Assembly: GCA_900596015.1 (NCBI GenBank)
Contig: UVIF01000023.1
Span: 620,001 to 684,000 of the forward strand
Direction of reading: 5' to 3'
Length of the DNA: 64,000 nucleotides
Source: Pseudomonas viridiflava
Lineage (GTDB): Bacteria; Pseudomonadota; Gammaproteobacteria; Pseudomonadales; Pseudomonadaceae
In this document: piece after piece, positions 43,624-52,368 of the stretch
Layout: each line of letters begins with the position of its first letter
Numbering within the stretch: position 1 is the stretch's first letter
Notes under the pieces: model-generated
The model's database searches: none
The model's input: the letters and a program-made list of their open reading frames with translations, nothing else
What the model was told of the DNA's origin: nothing
Position numbers and translations under genes: made by a program

Positions 43624-44108
43624 CAGACCCCCATCTGTACGCGATAGGGCGCTAGCAAGTACTTGGAGCCCATCGGCAGTTCCATGGCACTGCCTGTGGC
43701 CGAACCGGCGATGACATCCTCGCGGTTTGTGTAGAGGTGCCCCAGTATCAGCAGGCAGGCCGCTTCGATGGTTTTGTTCAGCACTACGCCGCGGACCATA
43801 GCGTCTGCCATGTTCAGCGACTCGTTGAGCACGTGATCGGCGTCCGAAAGGATTGATTCGCGGGTCTCGAAGTCCTGAACCAGCTCCACTGAACCAATGG
43901 CAACTGCGTGGCTTGCACGCGCCTGGCCTCTCAGCGTGGGTGCCAACACTCGAGCGGCATTCAGTGCATCTTGGCTGATGTAAATCGACCGTGCCATATA
44001 AGCACTGGCCACACCCTCGGAAGCATCCAGCAGTCCCTGTATCAAGGGGCGATCGTCATCCTCGGCCCGCAGATGCTCAACGGCCGTCTCGATCTTGATC
44101 ACGGACAT
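43623..44108 (-). CDS. Head-tail connector, HK97 gp6-like
   Basis: A 161-residue helical protein (MSVIKIETAVEHLRAEDDDR, AACLLILGHLYTNREDVI). Its C-terminal LLILGHLYTNRE and PYR ending fit gp6-type connectors that bind the portal. The middle carries an extra alanine-rich insert of about 60 residues. Confidence 0.8.
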   Translation of the reverse strand: MSVIKIETAVEHLRAEDDDRPLIQGLLDASEGVASAYMARSIYISQDALNAARVLAPTLRGQARASHAVAIGSVELVQDFETRESILSDADHVLNESLNMADAMVRGVVLNKTIEAACLLILGHLYTNREDVIAGSATGSAMELPMGSKYLLAPYRVQMGV

Positions 44109-44111
44109 TGC

Positions 44112-44534
44112 TTACTCCTGGGGCGGCGTTACAGGCGGCTCGGCAACCGGTGACTGATCGGCCGGCGGTTCCGCTTCAGGCGGAGGGCTGTCAGCAGTAC
44201 TTGTGACAGCAGTTGCAGGCGGAGTAGCAGCCAGCAGCTTCGCCAATTCGACTTCAGCTTCTTCGCGCCTGCCGATGAACTCACCGACCTGTGCAGCTTC
44301 TGCATCCACGATGATCCACTTCTGGCCTTTCTTCTGGAGTTTGAAGCCAAGCTCCTTGCCATCACCTGCAGCTTTGCCTTTCTCGACGCCCACTTCGCCA
44401 ACGATCTCGCACAGTTTCAATTGCTGAAGTTCCTTGGCCAGCCAGACAGGGGCCGCATACGGCTTATTGTCGGCGTCACGAATGATGCCGCGGTCCTCAT
44501 AGGCACGCAGCGGTTTGATCAGTAAGTCAGACAT
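44112..44534 (-). CDS. Hypothetical head-region protein
   Basis: A 140-residue protein. The first 95 residues are compact (LLIKPLRAYEDRGIIRD, YAAPVWLAKELQQLKLCEIV); the last 40 are a proline/alanine/glutamate-rich linker (PPPEAEPPADQSPVAEPP). It lies between capsid and connector genes, so a capsid decoration or small head protein is possible. Confidence 0.6.
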   Translation of the reverse strand: MSDLLIKPLRAYEDRGIIRDADNKPYAAPVWLAKELQQLKLCEIVGEVGVEKGKAAGDGKELGFKLQKKGQKWIIVDAEAAQVGEFIGRREEAEVELAKLLAATPPATAVTSTADSPPPEAEPPADQSPVAEPPVTPPQE

Positions 44535-44585
44535 GGCTCACCTCTGAAGGGCAGCGGTGCTACCCTTCGTTCGGGGGTGGAAAGT

Positions 44586-45962
44586 TTAAGCCGCAGCAGC
44601 GAGCTTACCGGTCACGAAGGCTTCGGTACGGTAGATGGCGAAGGCCAGGCGCTCTTCAGCGCGCAGGGTCACCATGTTGTTCTCGAAGTCCTTGTCGTTC
44701 TCGGTGGAGATCAGCACTTCAATTTCCATGCGGTCCAGGATCTGCGCGCCCAGCTTGAAGGCGCCTACCAGGAAGTCGTTCTGCTTCATCGCCTGGGTAC
44801 CAACCACCGGGCGGTTCCAAAGGCGTGCAGCAGTGCCTTCCTGTGGCTGACCGATGATGTAGCGGCCCACGTTGTCCTTGATCATCTCGATCAAGGCCCA
44901 GTCGATCGGGTTGAGCACGATGCCGTCCGAGGGGAACTCGGCCAACTCGGCCTGCAGCAGCGCCAGGCGCAGTCGATCGATGCGTTGCTCACCGGTCACG
45001 ACCACGCCACCGGGCGCAGCATACTGGGAAGCTACCGGCACCAAGCCTTGCAGGCTTGCACCTGCACCGCTGCCGTACAGCAGCTGCGACTCTTCGGCCA
45101 GGAGCAGACCGTAGCGGGCTCGAGCATCGATGTAGCTCTGCAGCGCCTTGGCATCGTCCAGGATCTGGCGCGAGGCCTTGAACAAGTGGGCGATGGTGCG
45201 CACCGGTGCGGTGATCAGAGCAGTGGTGATGTCGGAGTACGGTTTGGCGCCGCCTTCGGCAACAATTGCTGCGCTGTTGGTGAAGCCGGTCTCGCGGACG
45301 TACTCGTAGGAGCCCGCCTCAGTCTGACCGGGGGCAACCAGGTCACGGATGGTAGCGCGGCGCAGACCCGGCAGCGCGACGACGTCGCTGCGCTCGGAGG
45401 GAGCCAGGCCGCCGGCCGAGGTGGTGGTGATCGCGGCGCGGGGCACCGACACACGACGCGAGCCGCGGAACGAGGAGTTGACTCCTTCCATCTGCTCGCT
45501 GGCAACGAACAGCTCGCCCGCAGACTTGGGCGCTTCGTTGTGCTGGGTATCGCGGTTGGCATTGACCAGCTTTTGCTCGGCTTCGAGCACACGAGCCTGC
45601 AGCTCGCCTTGCTTCATCAGCAACTCGTCGACCTTCGCCGAGGTTTCGCGACTCAAGCCTTCATGGCGATCGACATTCTTCTGTGCCTGCTCGGCATGCG
45701 CCTTGAGCTGGTCGCCGATGTCCTTGAGATTGGCCTGGGTCTGCTTGTACTGGGCCTCGATGTCATCTTCACCGATTTTACCCATTTGAGCATTCCAGCC
45801 ACGGTAGTGAGAGGTACCGCGTTTGACGAGCGCAGTGGATAGGCCCACCAGAAACAACGAGCCGAAGAAGGCCTCCGGTGTAGCGCCGAAAGTCATCGGG
45901 ATCATGGCAGCGATGGACAGCACAGCCATCAAGAATGCCGGGGACAGACGAAATTTCATCAT
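44586..45962 (-). CDS. Major capsid protein, HK97 fold
   Basis: A 458-residue capsid protein. Residues about 60 to 140 form the scaffolding delta coiled-coil region (AHAEQAQKNVDRHEGLSRE), and the HK97 core runs from about 165 (DLVAPGQTEAGSYEYVRETGF) to the end (TLRAEERLAFAIYRTEAFV). Oddly it begins with about 48 hydrophobic residues resembling two membrane helices (FLMAVLSIAAMIPMTFG, FFGSLFLVGLST) before MGKIGEDD. The internal ATG has no clear ribosome site; GAGG at 45970 supports the long form. Confidence 0.85.
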   Translation of the reverse strand: MMKFRLSPAFLMAVLSIAAMIPMTFGATPEAFFGSLFLVGLSTALVKRGTSHYRGWNAQMGKIGEDDIEAQYKQTQANLKDIGDQLKAHAEQAQKNVDRHEGLSRETSAKVDELLMKQGELQARVLEAEQKLVNANRDTQHNEAPKSAGELFVASEQMEGVNSSFRGSRRVSVPRAAITTTSAGGLAPSERSDVVALPGLRRATIRDLVAPGQTEAGSYEYVRETGFTNSAAIVAEGGAKPYSDITTALITAPVRTIAHLFKASRQILDDAKALQSYIDARARYGLLLAEESQLLYGSGAGASLQGLVPVASQYAAPGGVVVTGEQRIDRLRLALLQAELAEFPSDGIVLNPIDWALIEMIKDNVGRYIIGQPQEGTAARLWNRPVVGTQAMKQNDFLVGAFKLGAQILDRMEIEVLISTENDKDFENNMVTLRAEERLAFAIYRTEAFVTGKLAAAA

Positions 45963-45973
45963 GGTGTGAAGCC

Positions 45974-46816
45974 TCATGCAGGGACAGAGAAAGAGAGTTT
46001 TGGTAGGGGTGCCAGGTCCAGCTCGACAGCGCGAGGCTTATCGATCGGGGCAGCGCTGCGCTTGCCCTCGCCAGCAGCGCGCGGCGTGCTGGACTTGAAA
46101 GTGGCGAAAAGCTCACGCCGTTCGCTGCGGGTCATGCCCGCCTTCGCCAGGGCTACGTCCATCGCTTTGAGGGAGTTGCTCTGCTGAATCTGCTCATCCT
46201 GGCGCTCGGTGATCTCGTCGGAAGACAGCAGGCCGGTGGCGAAGCCCAGCTCCAGGGCGCGCTTGCCGCGGATGAAGGTCTCGTCGTCCATCATTTCGGC
46301 GACGTCGGTAACCGGCTGGCCGCTGCCCTCGGCGTAGAGGTCGGCCATGGCGGCGTCGAACTCTTCCATGGTATCGGCGATGTCGCGCAGGCCATGCCGG
46401 TTGCCTACAGCCATCGTCCAGCAGTTGTGGATCATCAGGAAGGCGCTGCTGGCGACCTCCCGCTTGGCGCCGGCCATGTAGATGACCGATGCCGCTGAGG
46501 CGGCCAGGCCGAGCACCTTGGTGGTGACTTCCTGGCTGTGCTCGCGCAGACGGTTGTAGATGGCCAGGCCTTCGAACATGTCGCCGCCGGGCGAGTTGAT
46601 GTAGACGGTGACAGCCTTGTCGCCGATGGAGCGCAGGGCAGTATCGATGCGGGAGACAGTCACACCGTCGCCATACCAGTCCTCGCCGATCACGCCGTAG
46701 ATGGTGATGGTGTCGCCAGTGGACTCTACGGCCGCCTTGATGGCCGGGTTCCATTTGTCGAGCGCGCGCGGGCTCAGCTCGCAGTTGAAACTGCGAGCCT
46801 TGGATTTAGGTTGCAT
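45974..46816 (-). CDS. Head maturation protease, ClpP-like
   Basis: A 280-residue S14-type protease. Catalytic Ser107 in GLAASAASVI and His130 in LMIHN are in the ClpP order, with the substrate-binding YINSPGGDMFEG near residue 72. It should cut the capsid delta region. It lies between portal and capsid, the canonical HK97-type order. Confidence 0.92.
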   Translation of the reverse strand: MQPKSKARSFNCELSPRALDKWNPAIKAAVESTGDTITIYGVIGEDWYGDGVTVSRIDTALRSIGDKAVTVYINSPGGDMFEGLAIYNRLREHSQEVTTKVLGLAASAASVIYMAGAKREVASSAFLMIHNCWTMAVGNRHGLRDIADTMEEFDAAMADLYAEGSGQPVTDVAEMMDDETFIRGKRALELGFATGLLSSDEITERQDEQIQQSNSLKAMDVALAKAGMTRSERRELFATFKSSTPRAAGEGKRSAAPIDKPRAVELDLAPLPKLSFSVPA

Positions 46817-46819
46817 GAT

Positions 46820-48130
46820 TTATTCCTTCGAGTTGGCCGGCTGGTCGAGCCAGTTCTGCAGAGCAGCCCTTGCGGCCTGCCCGTCATCGCCCCGCCCGAG
46901 TTGATCGATCGGGGAAAGGTTGGTTTGCACGGTGAGTACCCCGGCATTGCCACCCATCCTGGGTAGGTTCTCCTTCATCCGGCATTCGTCACGCGTGTAA
47001 ATGCCGTTCTGGACCATCCCTGAGTACAGCGTGGCCCGTGCCGCGCTGTCAGCGCGCATCAAGCCTTCGATGGAAAACTCCGGGTAAATCTGCCGGCGCT
47101 GCGCAGGCGTCAGAAGCTTTCGACTGATCGCCTCCTCGATGCGGCGCATGTAACTGCGCAGTGTGAAGGTCAGAAAACGAAGCAGCTTTTGCTCAAGCCC
47201 GGTACCCCAGTTCGATGCTTTGTCGCTGTAACCGACCAAGGTCGGATCCACCATGTAGAAACGACAGATTTCCTCGGCGCTGTACTCTCGCGATTCCAGC
47301 AGCTGAGCATCAATGGGGTTGATGCCAATTACCTTGGCACTTACGCCCTTCTCCAGAACCGGTGACTTGCCAGCATTCATTGCGCCGCTGATGCGCCGGA
47401 CATAATCCCGGAAGTCATCGCGTTGCTGTTTGTTGAGCACCTGATCCACTTCGAACGCTACGGTCTGATGCATGCCGTTCTTGAAAGTGGCGCTGGCCAC
47501 GTCCTCGGCTGACATTGCCGCCCCAAACACATCGGCGCCATAGGCGATGGGTGATAGCCCAACCTGCCCATCCAGGGAGAATGCCGGGATGTGCATCATG
47601 TCGCTGCCGGCAATGTCACGCGGCCGACCGGTCTTTTCCCGGTACCGGTAAGTGAGCTCGCCGTTATCGGCTACGTCCATCTCCACGCGGTTAGGCAGCA
47701 AGAACTCAAGCGCGACGATTCGACCGTTGATGCGGATGATCTCGACGAACGCGTTCCCCTTCAGCAGCATTGAGGCCACTACCGCTTCCCAGAACTGCAC
47801 GGCGGTCATGCGGCTGTTGGGGTTGGTGTTCAGGATCCAGTGCAAATCGTTGTCACTGGCTACCTCTCGGCCACCATCAGGCATCCGCCGGTACAGGCCA
47901 AGTGGCAGGGTCGCTATTGTTTCGGAGATCAGGCGCACACACGACCAGCAGGCGGCGAGACGCATGGCCTTGTTGATCGTCACGGTCTTGCCGTTGGCGG
48001 ATGTACTGCCCACGGTCTGTGACCAGATACCGGAAGCCCCTCCGGAAATCGAGCGGCCTACCCAATCAATAATCGAAGACCGGGGGGCCATGACAGCGCT
48101 GCTCAGGACAGACTTCAGGGATTTAGCCAC
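46820..48130 (-). CDS. Phage portal protein, HK97 family
   Basis: A 436-residue portal. AMRLAACWSCVRLISETIATLP near residue 55, LLKGNAFVEIIR, and WGTGLEQKLLRFLTFTLRSYM are the HK97 portal markers. It forms the twelve-fold ring through which DNA enters. Start GTG at 48130, which overlaps a small membrane ORF. Confidence 0.93.
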   Translation of the reverse strand: MAKSLKSVLSSAVMAPRSSIIDWVGRSISGGASGIWSQTVGSTSANGKTVTINKAMRLAACWSCVRLISETIATLPLGLYRRMPDGGREVASDNDLHWILNTNPNSRMTAVQFWEAVVASMLLKGNAFVEIIRINGRIVALEFLLPNRVEMDVADNGELTYRYREKTGRPRDIAGSDMMHIPAFSLDGQVGLSPIAYGADVFGAAMSAEDVASATFKNGMHQTVAFEVDQVLNKQQRDDFRDYVRRISGAMNAGKSPVLEKGVSAKVIGINPIDAQLLESREYSAEEICRFYMVDPTLVGYSDKASNWGTGLEQKLLRFLTFTLRSYMRRIEEAISRKLLTPAQRRQIYPEFSIEGLMRADSAARATLYSGMVQNGIYTRDECRMKENLPRMGGNAGVLTVQTNLSPIDQLGRGDDGQAARAALQNWLDQPANSKE

Positions 48131-48287
48131 TGGTCAGCCCCTTGCGAATGAACGCTGCTGCCACAAAGCACGAGACAGCAGCGGCAAGAAACGCCCACCC
48201 CACCCCCAACAGGACGTAAACGCCTGTCACCGCGAAGCCGAAGCCCAGTACTGCGGTCAGCAGGTAAATGATCGATGCTGTGTTCAT
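48123..48287 (-). CDS. Small membrane protein between terminase and portal, 54 aa
   Basis: A 54-residue protein with two hydrophobic helices (ASIIYLLTAVLGFGFAVTG and GVGWAFLAAAVSCFVAAAF). It overlaps the terminase by four bases and the portal start by eight, so it belongs to the operon. Small membrane genes here are common in HK97-type phages; function unknown. Confidence 0.6.
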   Translation of the reverse strand: MNTASIIYLLTAVLGFGFAVTGVYVLLGVGWAFLAAAVSCFVAAAFIRKGLTSG

Positions 48288-50017
48288 TCGAATATAGGGT
48301 CCCGGATTGAATCCATAAATCGGTCAATGCCGCCATCGCTCACCACGACCTGCGCCATTGCTCGGCCGACAGCCATGATCAGCGCAACCGCGCCATCGAT
48401 TTTGTTGTCATCGCCTTGCTTGATGGGCCGTACCACGTCATCGTTGCCCGGCAGGTGCTTGCCGATCACATTGCCGATACACCAGGTCATGATCGGATTG
48501 CCGTCATGGTGGAACCGGCCAGCCTCAATGGCAGCCTCGAGCTCTTTCATGGGGTCTGACATGTTGGTGTAGTTCTGGATGATGGTGATGGGGCAGAACC
48601 CCTCGTCATCCAGATCGTGGCTCAGCCCGGTAGCGCCATGCGGGTCAATGGGCGATTCCCGCAACGGCGCCTGATGATTGGCATCCTTGGTGTCTTCCAG
48701 GATTTCGCGGTAATCGATCTCGGCCCCCGGCGTAACGTCCAAATGCCGAGAATTGATCCAAGCCTGAAACCGTTCGGACATGCGCTTGTTGTCGCTGTTG
48801 AAAACGGTGTCTTCGGGCACCCAGAACTTGGGAGCGATGCTGTAGTAGTGGATCCGGCCATCGATGACACGCCAGAACAGACGCGCCCTTGAGTTCATAT
48901 CAAGCTTGCGCGCCAGGTCGAACGCGCCAATCCACTCTTGTCCTTCGAACTGGTCCAGGGTCAGCGATGTGTCTTCACACGTCTTCCACTTGGCCATGTT
49001 GTAAAAGCCGGATTTGGCGCTCACCCACAGATTGAGGTGCTTCGTCTTGAAGGTGTTGGTGAACCGAGCAGAGCGAATGGCCCTTGCCTGCTGGCTTTCC
49101 AGGTACTCCTGGAACACCGAAACCCCGTGATTGGGATTGGCCTTCGCCAGCATCTTGGGGTCGGTCCAATCGTCGCCTTCGTCCAGTGTCCAGATGTAGC
49201 CGAACAGCTCATCGTCAGGGACCGTTCCCTCGAGCATTTCGATGACCTGACGGCGCTTGTCGTAGCATGGGCCTTCGATATCGGCGCCGGAAGTTGTGAT
49301 GATAAACATCAGCGGCTGCCGCCGGGCGCCCATACCAGTGAGCATGGTGTCGTACTGGGCAGCGGTGCGGTGCTCGTGGTACTCGTCGACGATCGCGCAA
49401 CTGGGCGAAGCGCCGTCACCTGGGTCGCCGATCAAAGGCTCGAAGCGGCTGAAGTCCGACGGAATGTTCATGTTCGAGGCGTTGACCTCGATGCCCGCTG
49501 CCTTGATCAGCATGGGTGACTTGCTCACCATCAGCTTTGCTGGCCTGAACACCTCCCACGCCTGCTTCTCGGTAGTCGCCCCTGAATAGACCTCGGCGCC
49601 GAATTCACCATCAGCGACAAACATGCTAATGCCCACGCCGGCGGCAATCACCGACTTGCCGTTTTTCCTGGGCACTTCCCAGTAGCTCTCACGAAACCTG
49701 CGATGACCGCCCTTTTTCTTGACCCACCCGAAGGTCACGGCCATACCGAACATCTGCCAAGGCTCGAGCGTGATCAGCTGACGCTTGAACGCCCACTCGC
49801 CCTTGGTGTGCGGCAAGAGCTGGATCAGCTTCAGCTTCTTTTCTGCTTTGGCCGGGTCGAACTTGTACTTGAAGGACCGCTTTCTGCTCGCCGCCAGGTC
49901 GTCGAAGTGACGCTGTACCGCGAGGTGAATGAACCGGCAGGCCGGCACCTTGCCGCGCAATAGAGACCTGGCCCACACCATCGCTTTATCGACGTTGGGG
50001 TGGGCGGACTTGGCCAT
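48284..50017 (-). CDS. Terminase large subunit
   Basis: A 577-residue packaging motor. The ATPase Walker A-like RKNGKSVIAA (near residue 114), Walker B IVDEYHEH and the C-terminal RNase H-like nuclease are all present; sequence TLEPWQMFGMAVTFGW is a TerL marker. It pumps and cuts DNA with the small subunit just upstream, one base apart. It begins at ATG 50017. Confidence 0.94.
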   Translation of the reverse strand: MAKSAHPNVDKAMVWARSLLRGKVPACRFIHLAVQRHFDDLAASRKRSFKYKFDPAKAEKKLKLIQLLPHTKGEWAFKRQLITLEPWQMFGMAVTFGWVKKKGGHRRFRESYWEVPRKNGKSVIAAGVGISMFVADGEFGAEVYSGATTEKQAWEVFRPAKLMVSKSPMLIKAAGIEVNASNMNIPSDFSRFEPLIGDPGDGASPSCAIVDEYHEHRTAAQYDTMLTGMGARRQPLMFIITTSGADIEGPCYDKRRQVIEMLEGTVPDDELFGYIWTLDEGDDWTDPKMLAKANPNHGVSVFQEYLESQQARAIRSARFTNTFKTKHLNLWVSAKSGFYNMAKWKTCEDTSLTLDQFEGQEWIGAFDLARKLDMNSRARLFWRVIDGRIHYYSIAPKFWVPEDTVFNSDNKRMSERFQAWINSRHLDVTPGAEIDYREILEDTKDANHQAPLRESPIDPHGATGLSHDLDDEGFCPITIIQNYTNMSDPMKELEAAIEAGRFHHDGNPIMTWCIGNVIGKHLPGNDDVVRPIKQGDDNKIDGAVALIMAVGRAMAQVVVSDGGIDRFMDSIRDPIFE

Positions 50018-50503
50018 TCAGGATCTCAATAGGTCAGCGAATGCGTTGGTTTCTTTCTCCTTGTTGCCACCGATGAGGCGGGTTCGGCTGGCGGGGTCAA
50101 GGCCGAGCATCGAGCCGAACGTGACCATCTGCCGCATCGTCTCGTTGGCAGCGGTCAAAGCCGGGTTCTTCATCGGTCCGCCCGTGGCGCCTGTAACAAC
50201 GATGCCAGATGACTGGATCGACTCTTGTGCCATGCGCCAGTTGTCATAGGCTACGCAGAACGCTTCTACGTTGTGCAGATCGGTGAGCGCCACAACGTTC
50301 TCGCGTAGGAGCTCGGGCACAATCATTTTCCACATGGTCGCCGCGCGATCGCTAAGCCAGTCCGGTGGATCGACATTGGTGATCTGCGAGAACTGAGGCT
50401 CTGCCTTGTTCAGCGCACGCTTGCCAGGGTTTCCAGCCAGCTCTTTTTTGGCCGTCGGCTTGGGTTTGCGACCACGGCCGGCGACCGTGGCGGTGCCTCC
50501 CAT
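50018..50503 (-). CDS. Terminase small subunit, P27 family
   Basis: A 161-residue protein of the P27/phage_term_2 type: GRGRKPKPTAKKELAGNPGKR at the start, and FGSMLGLDPASRTRL near the end. It recognises the packaging site. Unusual start context is not seen. Directly abuts the large subunit. Confidence 0.9.
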   Translation of the reverse strand: MGGTATVAGRGRKPKPTAKKELAGNPGKRALNKAEPQFSQITNVDPPDWLSDRAATMWKMIVPELLRENVVALTDLHNVEAFCVAYDNWRMAQESIQSSGIVVTGATGGPMKNPALTAANETMRQMVTFGSMLGLDPASRTRLIGGNKEKETNAFADLLRS

Positions 50504-50646
50504 CGCGCAACTCCTGAATTTTTAATTTCGCGGGTGTAGAAAAACGACGGGCAGGCGGTGTCCGCATCCGTAGGTACTGGGGTTTCGACCCTCCCCCCGC
50601 CCCATGGCGGTGCAGAGCCGACGACAAATCGGGGCAATGGCGTGCC

Positions 50647-51006
50647 TCAACGATCCAGCCGGGCTGCTCGACTTTCCGCCTGCGTCTTCGCCAAATGGCA
50701 GACATGGTTGATGGCCCGCAGATTGCTCATGCTGTCCGTGCCGCCATGGGCCAGGGCGAGGATATGATCCACCTCGTCAGCAGGCCTGATACGACCCACG
50801 CGGGCGCACTCAGCGCAGTGGCACAGGTACTTGTCACGCTTCAGCACCTGCTCTCGGAGCCTGCGCCACGGTCGACCACCGCGGCCTGAGCCTTGGCGCG
50901 TTCCCCATGGCTTGGCTAAATGTGCATGCTCGTCACAGTACTTCGGGTTACGGCTCAACACCTGGCAGCCCGAGGCGGCGCACGGTTTCATCGTTCGGGG
51001 TGGCAT
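50647..51006 (-). CDS. HNH endonuclease
   Basis: A 119-residue nuclease. The DEVDHILALAHGGTDSMSNLRAI and NHVCHLAKT stretch gives the D-H...N...H metal site; CAECAR and other cysteines likely bind zinc. In many phages an HNH next to the small terminase is needed for efficient packaging cuts. Encoded immediately upstream of the terminase pair. Confidence 0.9.
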   Translation of the reverse strand: MPPRTMKPCAASGCQVLSRNPKYCDEHAHLAKPWGTRQGSGRGGRPWRRLREQVLKRDKYLCHCAECARVGRIRPADEVDHILALAHGGTDSMSNLRAINHVCHLAKTQAESRAARLDR

Positions 51007-51121
51007 GGCTCACATCCTCGGTAGGCAGCTCGGGCGATATCAACCCCTTCAATCGGCGGTAGGCCAACTTGGCGGCCTTGGTCATGTGCCGACGCCGGAG
51101 GGTACAGCCGCTACAGGTCAT
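50948..51121 (-). CDS. Possible 57-aa protein overlapping the HNH gene
   Basis: A 57-residue frame (MTCSGCTLRRRHMTKAAKLA) with CSGC at the start, a potential metal knuckle. It overlaps the first 59 bases of the HNH gene in another frame and has only a weak ribosome site, so I give it low weight. Confidence 0.35.
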   Translation of the reverse strand: MTCSGCTLRRRHMTKAAKLAYRRLKGLISPELPTEDVSHATPNDETVRRLGLPGVEP

Positions 51122-51131
51122 CTCGCACGTC

Positions 51132-51362
51132 TTAGCGTTTGTACCAGGTCAGTAGGTAGCACCGCGCATCAGGCGGCACCTCGGCAATGGGCCAGCGCAG
51201 GCATTCCATGTGCTTACGCTCTGGCCGGGTTCGGCTCACCCGAAGCGTCTGCACCAAGTACGCCGAACCGGCAGCCGTGGTAATGAAGTCACCGACTGCA
51301 ATGCCATCGGCACCGTCCACGTATAGCTTGCAGGGTGTATAGGGCTGACGAGATCTGCCCAC
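51132..51362 (-). CDS. Hypothetical phage protein, 76 aa
   Basis: A 76-residue beta-rich protein (CKLYVDGADGIAVGDFITT, RCYLLTWYKR). It lies between the lysis genes and the HNH nuclease on the same strand. No domain recognised. Confidence 0.55.
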   Translation of the reverse strand: MGRSRQPYTPCKLYVDGADGIAVGDFITTAAGSAYLVQTLRVSRTRPERKHMECLRWPIAEVPPDARCYLLTWYKR

Positions 51363-51374
51363 GCAAACCTCCAG

Positions 51375-51650
51375 CTATTTGCTCTGACTGCGCTTGATCT
51401 GCGCGTCGACTTGATCAGCGCAGGTATCGAGCAGGTTGATGGCGCGATCCTTCAGCGCCCAAAGGTCGCCGTTCAGCGCTAAGTTGTCATCGCTATCGCT
51501 GACCCGTTCGCACGGCACCATTTCCGGCGCTTCCAGCCTTACCGCTGATGTCTTTACCACCGCCAGCGGCGGGCTTGCCGCGCAGGCCGTCAGGCAGAGG
51601 CTGATCAGCCCACTTACGAACAGCCGGGCTCTTACGCTTGAGGTCTTCAA
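51375..51650 (-). CDS. Rz1-like outer-membrane lipoprotein spanin
   Basis: A 91-residue lipoprotein: signal helix and lipobox LTAC (Cys23), then a proline-bearing stretch (ASPPLAVV). Its frame is inside the end of the Rz gene, the standard nested Rz/Rz1 arrangement. With Rz it should fuse inner and outer membranes at lysis. Confidence 0.75.
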   Translation of the reverse strand: MKTSSVRARLFVSGLISLCLTACAASPPLAVVKTSAVRLEAPEMVPCERVSDSDDNLALNGDLWALKDRAINLLDTCADQVDAQIKRSQSK

Positions 51651-51921
51651 AGTCCTTCCTCGCTTGGCGGGCCTTGTCTTCGCTGGCCTTGAGGCGCTGC
51701 TGCAGATCGGCCAGGTAGTTGGCGTTGCGCTTGGCTTCTGCCTGGAGCGTGGTGATGGTCTTCAGGCTTTCGGTGTTGGCTTCGGTTGCATCCTTCGCCG
51801 CCCGTGTCTGCACCGTTACCTGCCCTTCCAGCGCAATCACGCGGTACTGCTGGATGGCAATGAGCAGTGCAGCCACTAAACCGATGATCAGTGCAGCGGC
51901 AATGCTTTTGAGCATGTTCAT
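51493..51921 (-). CDS. Rz-like inner-membrane spanin
   Basis: A 142-residue protein: one N-terminal membrane helix (AAALIIGLVAALLIAIQ) and a long periplasmic coiled coil (AAKDATEANTESLKTITTLQA through residue 100). The Rz1 gene overlaps it in another frame. It follows the holin gene with a four-base overlap. Confidence 0.82.
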   Translation of the reverse strand: MNMLKSIAAALIIGLVAALLIAIQQYRVIALEGQVTVQTRAAKDATEANTESLKTITTLQAEAKRNANYLADLQQRLKASEDKARQARKDFEDLKRKSPAVRKWADQPLPDGLRGKPAAGGGKDISGKAGSAGNGAVRTGQR

Positions 51922-52247
51922 AGGCTGTCCGCCTTGCGTCCGAGAAACTTCACGATCATTTCGCGGATGACAGTCACACCGACAAAGCCAATCGCACCGC
52001 CGGCGGCAACGGACAAGCTCGAGGGCCACTCCATCCACTCGATCACGCTGCTCGCGGACAGGCTCAGCCCACCACAGATCAGCGACTCCAGCAGGATGCG
52101 GCGCTTGCTAGTCTCTTTGGCCTCGTACAACACACGAAGGCCAGAAATTACCGTTGCCATGATCGCTCCTTGCCAGAGAGGATTGGCCAGGTACAAGCGA
52201 AGGTGCAGCCATACCTGGGCCCAGAGGTCAGGGTCTTTCTCTGGCAT
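51918..52247 (-). CDS. Phage holin
   Basis: A 109-residue protein with two to three hydrophobic helices (about 28-44, 55-72 and 76-95) and a basic tail (KFLGRKADSL). It should time lysis by forming lesions in the inner membrane. It heads the holin/Rz/Rz1 cassette; the endolysin is far away at 30.2 kb. Confidence 0.75.
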   Translation of the reverse strand: MPEKDPDLWAQVWLHLRLYLANPLWQGAIMATVISGLRVLYEAKETSKRRILLESLICGGLSLSASSVIEWMEWPSSLSVAAGGAIGFVGVTVIREMIVKFLGRKADSL

Positions 52248-52290
52248 GATTGAAGTCCGAATGCCTCCCCAGGCTGGGGAGCTAGATACG

Positions 52291-52315
52291 AAAAGCCCCA
52301 GCGGTTGCCAGGGCT
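52291..52315 (-). terminator. Possible terminator upstream of holin
   Basis: Minus-strand AGCCC/GGGCT stem with a four-T run. Weak; could instead be an antiterminated pause site at the start of the late operon. Confidence 0.35.
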
Positions 52316-52368
52316 TGAGAGCGACAAAACCCGAATATCAAGTCAGGCTTAGAAAATTAACTGGTTAG

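Noticed and set aside
44577..45842. 421-codon plus frame opposite the capsid gene
   Set aside because: Antisense of the capsid, which has the HK97 hallmarks.
29310..52247. Possible R-type pyocin (tailocin) instead of a phage
   Set aside because: Terminase, portal, protease and capsid genes are all present and intact, so it is a phage, not a headless tail particle.
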